7,928 nt of DNA, from assembly GCA_003153335.1 (NCBI GenBank), contig PLYG01000525.1, positions 1 to 7,928 of the forward strand. Reading direction: 5' to 3'. The DNA comes from Betaproteobacteria bacterium. Lineage in GTDB: Bacteria; Pseudomonadota; Gammaproteobacteria; Burkholderiales; Casimicrobiaceae. The notes below the pieces were generated by a model. That model was given only the letters and a program-made list of their open reading frames with translations, did no database searches and was not told where the DNA came from. Positions 1 to 5,541 of the stretch are shown piece by piece; the first letter of the stretch is position 1, and every line of letters starts with the position of its first letter. The position numbers were made by a program, and so were the translations under genes.

Positions 1-1
1 C

Positions 2-748
2 TTTCTGTTTCTGAATCACCATGGTCCACAAAACTTTGCACTCCATAACGATGGTCTTCCGTTCGGCCCGCATCCGCATCGCGGCTTTGAAACGCTGACC
101 TTCATCCTGGAAGGTGCGCTTGCCCATCGCGACACGGCCGGTCATGAGAGCATCATCAATGCCGGCGGCGAGCAGTGGATGAGCGCGGGCAGCGGACTCA
201 TTCACGAGGAGATCTCGCCTCAGAACTTCAAGCGCGACCGCGGCCCGCTCGAGATCCTACAGCTGTGGGTCAATCTTCCCGCCCGCCTCACGATGACGCC
301 GCCGCGTTATCTCGGGCTGCAGCGGGACCAGATTGCGACGTTCCGCGCCGCGGACGGACACTCCAATGTCAATCTCATCACCGGCAATTTGCAGGGAAAA
401 GAGGGTCCAGTGCACTCGCTAACCGGCGTATTCATGGCGACATGGGATGCGCAGCCTGGAGGACCCGTGCGCTTCGACGGACTCGCCGGTCGCGACGTAT
501 TCCCATACGTAGTACGCGGCGAAGTGATCGTCGCAGGAACCGTGGTCGCCGCATTTAACCTTGCTGCACTTGGTGAAGGAGATGCGATCGAAATCGAAGC
601 GACGACGCAGGCCACCGTCCTTTTTGGTCACGCTGATGCGCTCAACGAGCCGGTCGTTTCCCACGGACCCTTTGTCGTGACATCGGCGGATGAGATCCGG
701 CAGGCTTACGCCGACTACGGCGCCGGTCGTTTCAACATTCCGAGCTGA
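2..748 (+). CDS. Pirin family protein, 3' part (5' end outside window)
   Basis: The frame is open from the window edge to a TGA at 746-748 and gives 248 residues, so about 35-40 N-terminal residues are missing compared with usual pirins of 280-290. Pirins are bicupin metal proteins; some bacterial members have quercetin 2,3-dioxygenase activity and others act as regulators or partners of metabolic enzymes. The N-terminal cupin is clear: the motif PFGPHPHRGFE (fragment residues 20-30) carries the His-x-His metal ligands H24 and H26, and WMSAGSGLIHEE (59-70) carries H68 and E70. These four match the iron ligands of human pirin (H56, H58, H101, E103) in spacing. The C-terminal cupin follows, with LFGHADALNEPVVSHGPFVV near the end. 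Internal ATG codons such as 179 are not the real start, because conserved cupin sequence lies upstream of them. The substrate cannot be predicted. Confidence 0.93.
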   Translation, partial: FLFLNHHGPQNFALHNDGLPFGPHPHRGFETLTFILEGALAHRDTAGHESIINAGGEQWMSAGSGLIHEEISPQNFKRDRGPLEILQLWVNLPARLTMTPPRYLGLQRDQIATFRAADGHSNVNLITGNLQGKEGPVHSLTGVFMATWDAQPGGPVRFDGLAGRDVFPYVVRGEVIVAGTVVAAFNLAALGEGDAIEIEATTQATVLFGHADALNEPVVSHGPFVVTSADEIRQAYADYGAGRFNIPS

Positions 749-843
749 GATGCGCGCCGCGGTGTCCGGATGGCGTTGCGCGCACCGCCCAAAAATTCGT
801 TAGCCCGTCAGCCGCGACACTGTATTCGGCAAGAGGACGTTAA

Positions 844-1722
844 ATGAAAGTAGGATTTATTGGACTTGGACGTATGGGAGCGCCGATCGCTGCCAATCTT
901 GTACACGCTCGGCACGATGTCGCCGTTTGGAACCGGTCGGGTGAGAAAGCCCGTCCCCTGGTCGAGGCCGGCGCAATTCTCGTAGCAAGTCCGAGGCAAG
1001 CTGCCGCCGGCCGAGACGTCGTCCTCACTATGCTCGCTGACGATGCGGCCTTGGACGCCGTGCTGTCCGGAGAGGAAGGCATTCTCGTCGGTTTAAAGGC
1101 GGGTGCGCTGCATATCTCGATGAGCACGATCGCCGTGGTCACGGCCGAGAGCGCTGCAGCGCGTCATGCCGAGCGCGGACAGTCCTTTCTGTCGGCGCCC
1201 GTCTTCGGTCGACCGGACGCAGCTTCCGCTGCCAAGCTGTTTGTGGTCGCAGGGGGCGATCCAGCGCATGTGCAGCTCGCAACACCCCTTTTCGATGCAA
1301 TAAGTCAGAAAGTGTTCCACGTCAGCGAGAAGCCGTCGGCCGCCAATCTTGTGAAACTGTGCGGCAATTTCATGATTCTGTCGGCGATCGAAGCGCTGGG
1401 CGAGGCTATGACGCTCGCCGAGAAGGGTGGCGTTCCAAAAGCAAAGTTACTGGAGGTATTGACCGGCACGCTGTTCGATGCGCCGGTATTTCGAAATTAC
1501 GGCGCAATTCTCGTCGAGGAAGCATTCCGGCCGGCCGGCTTCGCCGCACCGCTGGGTCTGAAGGACATGCGCCTCGTGAGCCAGGCGGCAGAGGCTGGGC
1601 ACGTACCGATGCCACTACTTAGCCTATTGCGCGATCATTTGCTTCAGACCATTGCCAAGGAAGGTGAGAACATCGACTGGTCTGGCATCGCTCGTACCAT
1701 CGCAAAGAACGCGGGCCTCTAG
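844..1722 (+). CDS. NAD(P)-dependent oxidoreductase, beta-hydroxyacid dehydrogenase (HIBADH-like) family
   Basis: The 292-residue protein has the normal length for the 3-hydroxyisobutyrate dehydrogenase/tartronate semialdehyde reductase superfamily. A Rossmann fold opens it, with MKVGFIGLGRMG giving GxGxxG at residues 7-12. The end of strand 2 is VWNRS (28-32); Asn-Arg-Ser there usually goes with NADP(H) preference, an inference. The helical C-terminal domain begins near 165 and has the catalytic lysine in NLVKLCGNF (K171, N175), at the same number as in classical HIBADH, and K240-D241 near the active site. The substrate loop reads SAPVFGRPDAA (117-127) instead of the usual DAPVSGG, so this is a divergent subgroup and the substrate is unknown. 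An AAGAGGA ribosome site at 831-837 lies 6 nt before the ATG and supports this start. It begins 95 nt after the pirin gene; co-transcription is possible but unproven. Confidence 0.92.
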   Translation: MKVGFIGLGRMGAPIAANLVHARHDVAVWNRSGEKARPLVEAGAILVASPRQAAAGRDVVLTMLADDAALDAVLSGEEGILVGLKAGALHISMSTIAVVTAESAAARHAERGQSFLSAPVFGRPDAASAAKLFVVAGGDPAHVQLATPLFDAISQKVFHVSEKPSAANLVKLCGNFMILSAIEALGEAMTLAEKGGVPKAKLLEVLTGTLFDAPVFRNYGAILVEEAFRPAGFAAPLGLKDMRLVSQAAEAGHVPMPLLSLLRDHLLQTIAKEGENIDWSGIARTIAKNAGL

Positions 1723-1735
1723 AGCACGCGGCTCT
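1721..1735 (+). terminator. Weak hairpin just after the oxidoreductase stop
   Basis: AGAGC and GCTCT form a 5-bp stem around the loop ACGCG, starting inside the TAG stop codon of the oxidoreductase gene. Only a TATT follows, with no real T-run, so termination here would be weak. The rest of 1736-1862 shows no gene and no promoter boxes I would defend. Confidence 0.2.
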
Positions 1736-1852
1736 GTATTGGATCGGGCCGCGCATATTTTCACGGCTCTTTGCATGCGGCAGAAGGCGCGCTGCAAGAC
1801 CAATTGCATAGGCTGGCACTGGCAAACGATGCGTCGAGCAATTAGACATTCT

Positions 1853-1865
1853 AGGGAGCGCATTG
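1853..1865 (+). promoter_or_regulatory. Alternative ribosome site and TTG start for the dioxygenase gene
   Basis: AGGGAG at 1853-1858 sits four bases ahead of a TTG at 1863-1865 that is in frame with the dioxygenase. Used as a start, it would add 12 residues (MGASFAGFRVSH) with no recognisable conservation. E. coli YgiD also has about ten more residues before its first metal histidine, so the longer form is not excluded. Confidence 0.3.
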
Positions 1866-1898
1866 GGCGCATCGTTCGCGGGATTCAGAGTTTCCCAT

Positions 1899-2684
1899 AT
1901 GAGTGACATTTTTCCGGCGATCTTCTTTGGCCACGGCAATCCGATGAATGCGCTGCAGACTAACCTCTACACCGACGCATGGCGGCGCATTGGCACCTGC
2001 ATGCCGAAACCCCGTGCGATCCTCGCCATCTCGGCCCATTGGAGCGTGCCGATAACCGCCGTGACCGTCAGCACAGCGCCCCGTACGATTCACGATTTTG
2101 GTGGATTCCCGCCTGAACTGTATCAAGTGCAATACCCGGCACCCGGGGACCCGGCCCTCGCCGCGCGAGTGCACCAGATGCTGGCGCCATTGCCGGTAGC
2201 GTTTGATGACTCGTGGGGACTCGATCACGGCACGTGGTCGGTGCTGAAGCATGCCTACCCTCACGCCGACGTTCCTGTCGTCCAGCTTAGTATGAACGAC
2301 GCACAGCCGGCGGCCGCGCATTTCGAGATCGGTCAACGAATCGCGGGGTTGCGCAGTGAGGGCGTCCTTATCATGGGAAGCGGCAACCTCGTTCACAACC
2401 TGCATACGTACGCATGGGGCCGCCATATGCCTGAGCCCTACGACTGGGCGACTCGATTCGAAAACACCGCAAGGAATCTGATGATCGCCCGAGATCACGC
2501 GACGCTAATTGACTACGAGAGCCTCGGACGGGACGCGATGCTTTCCATTCCGACTCCCGAGCACTACCTGCCCCTGCTGTACGTGCTCGGCACACGACAG
2601 CCGAGCGATGCACTGACGTTTCCGGTTGAAGGGGTCGACGGCGGATCCATATCGATGCTGAGCGTGCAAATAGGCGCCCAGTAG
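1899..2684 (+). CDS. ygiD: Extradiol ring-cleavage dioxygenase, YgiD/DODA (4,5-DOPA dioxygenase) family
   Basis: The product of 261 residues belongs to the class III extradiol dioxygenase-like family, which includes plant DODA and E. coli YgiD, a zinc-containing 4,5-DOPA extradiol dioxygenase. Similarity to YgiD as I remember it is strong throughout: FFGHGNPMNAL (9-19), ISAHWS (44-49), TIHDFGGFPPELY (63-75), LDHGTWSVLKHAYP (108-121), MGSGNLVHNL (159-168), PTPEHYLPLLYVLG (218-231) and SMLSVQIG (252-259). The expected metal ligands are H12, H47, H166 and H222, with H110 as a likely catalytic histidine; all are present and their spacing fits YgiD (H22, H57, H177, H234). The physiological substrate is likely a catecholic compound but cannot be named. 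I chose ATG 1899 because it lies just before the conserved core and has a weak AGAG (1887-1890) in front. A TTG at 1863 in the same frame has a better AGGGAG at 1853-1858 and would add 12 residues. Confidence 0.93.
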   Translation: MSDIFPAIFFGHGNPMNALQTNLYTDAWRRIGTCMPKPRAILAISAHWSVPITAVTVSTAPRTIHDFGGFPPELYQVQYPAPGDPALAARVHQMLAPLPVAFDDSWGLDHGTWSVLKHAYPHADVPVVQLSMNDAQPAAAHFEIGQRIAGLRSEGVLIMGSGNLVHNLHTYAWGRHMPEPYDWATRFENTARNLMIARDHATLIDYESLGRDAMLSIPTPEHYLPLLYVLGTRQPSDALTFPVEGVDGGSISMLSVQIGAQ

Positions 2685-2694
2685 CCCTCCGTGA

Positions 2695-2790
2695 GCGCGC
2701 GCTGACGTGTACGACGATCCACGGCTTGGTGACAAGGCGCCTTTCATCACCGGCGAGATAATTGGCGTCGACGGCGGCAAGATGGCCTAA
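2695..2790 (+). pseudogene. C-terminal remnant of a short-chain dehydrogenase/reductase (SDR)
   Basis: Between an in-frame TGA at 2692-2694 and a TAA at 2788-2790 are 31 codons. The last part reads APFITGEIIGVDGGKMA, which matches the typical C-terminus of SDR enzymes (..FITGExIxVDGGxxx at the final strand and tail). No cofactor-binding N-terminus, Asn-Ser-Tyr-Lys catalytic residues or plausible start codon exist upstream, because the preceding DNA is the end of the dioxygenase gene in another frame. I read this as the 3' stub of a deleted SDR gene. The identification rests on about 17 residues, so chance is possible but unlikely given codon-perfect agreement up to the stop. If real, an SDR gene once followed or was brought next to the dioxygenase gene, and a deletion removed most of it. 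Confidence 0.6.
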
Positions 2791-2834
2791 CACTTCTCGG
2801 CACCGAAAGCTGCTGCGGTGCGTGGAACGCGCGC

Positions 2835-2854
2835 ACTCGGCCTAAAGGCCGAGT
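2835..2854. terminator. Convergent hairpin, possible bidirectional terminator
   Basis: ACTCGGCC (2835-2842) and GGCCGAGT (2847-2854) are perfect inverted arms of 8 bp around a TAAA loop. The hairpin lies between the + strand dioxygenase/SDR remnant and the - strand exporter gene, whose stop is at 2913-2915, where a shared terminator is expected. There is no strong T-run on either side (the + strand has TCTTGTTT about 16 nt later), so efficiency is uncertain. A smaller dyad, GCACCG (2800-2805) with CGGTGC (2816-2821), lies just before it. Confidence 0.45.
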
Positions 2855-2912
2855 TGCGACTCGACGTCACTCTTGTTTCAGCCGGCTTGTCTGCTTGCCT
2901 GCCTAGCCCAGA

Positions 2913-3545
2913 TCACGAACGCCGGGATTGCAGCGCCAGCCCCACTCCAAATGCAAGGAACAGTCCGCCTGTAAGGCGATCCATTGATTGGACGACTGCG
3001 GGTCTACCGAGAAATCGCGTAAGCGGATGCGTAGCAGTGATCAGGCAAGCGAACCACACCAAGCCGAGGGTCGCGTGAATCGCTCCGAGCAGCAAGATGT
3101 ACGGTGCAACCGAGGCGCCATCCGGTACAAACTGTGGAAGAAACGATACGTAGAATATGCCGACTTTCGGATTGAGCAGGTTGGTTAAAACGCCTCTGGC
3201 GAATGCCGCTCGCCCGCCGCGTGCACTGTGCTCTGCAATGAGGACCGCGCGCCGCGGATAGCGCAGCATTTTATATCCAATCCAAACCAAGTAAGCCGCC
3301 CCGATCCAGCGCAGTACGGCGTATGCGAACTCCGATGCCGCAAGCAGCGCCCCGAGACCCAAAGCAACCGCTGTCGCCCAGCCGAAACAACCGATTGCGA
3401 TCCCCAAACTAGCGACTGCAGCGCGACGCGGACCCTCCGTTGCTGCCGTTCTCAGCACCAGAGCCATGTCCAGACCCGGCGCGACGGTCAGGAGACTCGC
3501 TGCCGCCGTGAACGCAACCAGAGACGTCGTGACCGATTCCATCAC
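2913..3545 (-). CDS. LysE/RhtB family amino-acid/metabolite exporter
   Basis: The protein is 209-210 residues, normal for the LysE/RhtB superfamily of inner-membrane exporters that use the proton gradient to expel amino acids, homoserine lactones or related compounds. The family signature is clear: an N-terminal helix ending in VAPGLDMALVLRTAATEGPRR (21-41, with the conserved Pro-Gly and the gly/arg loop), a hydrophobic stretch at 45-70, AYLVWIGYKMLR (84-95), then a cytosolic loop, NLLNPKVGIFYVSFLPQFV (122-140, the conserved Asn-Pro-Lys), and two more helices at 147-170 and 190-206. This gives six hydrophobic segments. The substrate cannot be deduced. The start is GTG (3543-3545) or the adjacent ATG (3540-3542), preceded only by a weak GTGGTAAG-like site. 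It follows the DUF4105 gene by 49 nt on the same strand. Confidence 0.92.
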   Translation of the reverse strand: MMESVTTSLVAFTAAASLLTVAPGLDMALVLRTAATEGPRRAAVASLGIAIGCFGWATAVALGLGALLAASEFAYAVLRWIGAAYLVWIGYKMLRYPRRAVLIAEHSARGGRAAFARGVLTNLLNPKVGIFYVSFLPQFVPDGASVAPYILLLGAIHATLGLVWFACLITATHPLTRFLGRPAVVQSMDRLTGGLFLAFGVGLALQSRRS

Positions 3546-3565
3546 TTACCACTGTAGCTAAAACC

Positions 3566-3656
3566 CGGACATCCGCCCGAAAACGGACATGCCCCTAGGA
3601 AGCGTTTGCCGGCAATTGAGCCGGGTCGACGCGTGGCACTCCGCGGCGGATGTCCG
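3566..3656. repeat. 12-bp inverted repeat around the DUF4105 gene stop, terminator-like
   Basis: CGGACATCCGCC (3566-3577) is the exact reverse complement of GGCGGATGTCCG (3645-3656). The second arm lies in the last codons of the DUF4105 gene and is itself part of a 6-2-6 palindrome (3645-3658). A further CGGACAT copy is at 3584-3590. Read on the - strand, the downstream arm is followed by GG and four T (3563-3560), which resembles a terminator although the full loop would be 67 nt. A smaller CGGA-TCCG stem in the first arm could serve instead. This could separate the lipid operon from the exporter gene. Confidence 0.3.
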
Positions 3657-4635
3657 CCGAAAATGTGTTGCTACCATCAGACCGCTTCGCACGCTCAGTA
3701 ACGCGCCCGAATGCGCGCAGTTCTTTGAGCGTATAGCGCGCATCAAGGCCGCCGACGCCGTAAATGTACTCAGGAAGATAGCCCGAGAAAAGCAGGCGAT
3801 AGTCCATTGGCAGGTAGCCGACGATGTGCTTAACCATATGGTAGACGAGTGTCGTGCAGTTCACGGTTACGGTGTTGTAGAAGCACGGTGTGCGCACGAG
3901 ACTATTCGCCTGCGCGACATAGGCCAGAAACAGCGAACGCATGGCCGAAACCGGGATGCGGATGCGATACAGATAATCGTCCTCGGCGCGCACATTGGTG
4001 CGAACGCAGATCACATCGCGTTCGTCCGCCGCGACGATGCTGAGCTCGAATTCCTTGAAGAATCCGCCGATCTCTGAAAACCCTTCGCTCTTCTCAGGAC
4101 GAATCTCCACCGAGAACACGACGTGATTACCGTCGCTGAAGCCGAATGAGATCAAAACATGCGCGATTGCCTGTCCCGACCAGTACGACAGGATCATGTC
4201 GACCGAGTCGAGCCGATCAAGGTCATAGCTGCGCGTTTCCCAGCGCTGGGTGTAGTCGGTATTGCTGCGCCAGTCGAAATTACGCACGTTCTGCAGAGTG
4301 ACTCGATTACCTTCGACCGCGCCCGTGGTCATGTTTGCGACGTCATCGGCCCAGACCCGATTGTTTGACGGCATGAGGCTCTGCCACCAGAGGAGCAAGC
4401 CCCCGAACGCCGCAGCGAAACCGAGTATCCCGAGCGCGACTCGATCCTGCCAGAGCGCGAACAGCATGGCGATACTGAAGGCCACCCACAAGGCCACGCT
4501 CAGACCTTTCAGCGCGCGTCCGCCCGGCACCTGATACCAGAGAGCGAAACAGCCCCAGAGTGCAAGCAGCGACACGATAAGCATCGCGAGCAGCGTTGCC
4601 GCGAGGCTTGCCAGGGATACAGCGCTCTTACTCAT
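3595..4635 (-). CDS. Inner-membrane protein with periplasmic DUF4105 (Lnb N-terminal-like) domain
   Basis: The 346-residue protein has three predicted membrane helices (about 12-34, 41-62 and 66-85), then a soluble domain from about 90 that probably faces the periplasm. The domain carries DUF4105 (PF13387) features: NVRNFDWRSNTDYTQRWETR (116-135), YDLDRLDSVDMILSYWSG (137-154), AHVLISFGFSDG (158-169), VFSVEIRPEKSEGFS (173-187) and, further on, YNTVTVNCTTLVYHM (253-267). C260 in NCTT and H159 are the obvious catalytic candidates for a cysteine-hydrolase-like acyltransferase. The Pfam domain takes its Lnb name from the lipoprotein N-acyltransferase of Bacteroides; whether this proteobacterial relative acylates lipoproteins is inference. 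It starts 21 nt after the mlaA stop on the same strand, with no strong ribosome site of its own, which suggests translation coupled to mlaA. The low-complexity tail (from about 315) is not conserved as far as I can tell. Confidence 0.85.
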   Translation of the reverse strand: MSKSAVSLASLAATLLAMLIVSLLALWGCFALWYQVPGGRALKGLSVALWVAFSIAMLFALWQDRVALGILGFAAAFGGLLLWWQSLMPSNNRVWADDVANMTTGAVEGNRVTLQNVRNFDWRSNTDYTQRWETRSYDLDRLDSVDMILSYWSGQAIAHVLISFGFSDGNHVVFSVEIRPEKSEGFSEIGGFFKEFELSIVAADERDVICVRTNVRAEDDYLYRIRIPVSAMRSLFLAYVAQANSLVRTPCFYNTVTVNCTTLVYHMVKHIVGYLPMDYRLLFSGYLPEYIYGVGGLDARYTLKELRAFGRVTERAKRSDGSNTFSADIRRGVPRVDPAQLPANAS

Positions 4636-4656
4636 GCATCGCGATTCACGTCTGGT

Positions 4657-5541
4657 TCATTTCCCGGCTGGCGCGGCGACGTCACGTTTTTTCGGGCGAT
4701 CCTTTACATGCAACGCTTCGTCCTCGATCAGCTCCTTGTGCACGTACAGGAAGCGGACCGTTTCGTATTCGAACGGGGAGCCCGTAGAGTAGTAGCGGAA
4801 ACTGGTGTTCGAGCGCTGATCGACCGCATCGACGCCGCCGAGTGCCCAGGTCTTGTTGCCGCGATACAAGTCGGCCACGTCGATCCCGTAAACGATACCG
4901 AAATCTCCAAGCAGGCCGACACTGTCACGAAGCGTTGCTGGCCCGAGAAGCGGTATGACGAAGTACGGCCCCGGATGCATGCCCCACTTGGACAAGGTGG
5001 TGCCGAAACCAGTCAACTCACTTTCAAGATTGAACCTCTTGGCAACATCGAACAGACCGCCAATGCCTAACGTGCTGTTGATCAGGAATCTCCCGAGACT
5101 GTGTGCGCCACGTCCAAGACGCAGCTGTGCCGCGTAATTGACTACGCTGTCGACTTCGGACAGGTTTTCGAAAAAGTTGTGCACGCCGGAGCGAATCCGC
5201 GCCGGCACGCGGCGATATCCGTTTGCGACCGGCAGGAATACCGCCTCGTCAAAGCGCGCATTAAAGCGATACGTGAAGCGGTTCACGCGCTCCCACGGAT
5301 CATAGGTATACATGGACGGCGCATCGGCCGCCGTTAGCGGCGGCGCCGCGCTGGACCCGTCTTGGTTGACTGCTCGCTGCGATGCGTCCGTCTGGGCCGC
5401 CGCGAGCACAGCGGCAGCTTGGATCGCCGCAGCGTTGTCAGCGGCAGGCGTCTCGGGTGGTAGGCCGCGCATGGAAAAGCTCTGCGAAGCGCAACCGCCC
5501 GACGCCAAGGCGGCCATACCCATGAAGAGTGCGGCTCTCAT
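4657..5541 (-). CDS. mlaA: MlaA (VacJ) family outer-membrane phospholipid-removal lipoprotein
   Basis: MlaA sits in the outer membrane with porins and takes mislocalised phospholipids from the outer leaflet, passing them to MlaC and the MlaFEDB transporter. The family core is plain: YDPWERVNRFTYRFN (80-94), PVANGYRRVPARIRSGVHNFFENLSEV (104-130), VVNYAAQLRLGRG (133-145), LINSTLGIGGLFDVA (153-167), GFGTTLSKWG (178-187), GPYFVIPLLGP (191-201) and RDSVG (205-209). At 294 residues it is longer than E. coli MlaA (251), mainly because an Ala-rich linker of about 60 residues (18-78) lies between the lipid site and the core. The signal peptide MRAALFMGMAALASGGC puts the lipid cysteine at C17, but Ser-Gly-Gly at -3 to -1 is a poor lipobox. 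The ATG overlaps the hydrolase stop as ATGA (5541-5538), a mark of translational coupling. None of the other mla genes is in the window. Confidence 0.95.
   Translation of the reverse strand: MRAALFMGMAALASGGCASQSFSMRGLPPETPAADNAAAIQAAAVLAAAQTDASQRAVNQDGSSAAPPLTAADAPSMYTYDPWERVNRFTYRFNARFDEAVFLPVANGYRRVPARIRSGVHNFFENLSEVDSVVNYAAQLRLGRGAHSLGRFLINSTLGIGGLFDVAKRFNLESELTGFGTTLSKWGMHPGPYFVIPLLGPATLRDSVGLLGDFGIVYGIDVADLYRGNKTWALGGVDAVDQRSNTSFRYYSTGSPFEYETVRFLYVHKELIEDEALHVKDRPKKRDVAAPAGK

Noticed and set aside
1814..1833. Possible sigma-54 promoter (TGGCAC-like) before the dioxygenase gene
   Set aside because: The GG-GC spacing does not give the required GG-N10-GC pattern.
1851..2498. 215-codon open frame on the - strand
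   Set aside because: It is fully antisense to the well-conserved dioxygenase gene and has no known domain.
3589..4077. 162-codon open frame on the + strand
   Set aside because: It lies antisense to the DUF4105 gene, has no recognisable domain and follows from the high GC content.
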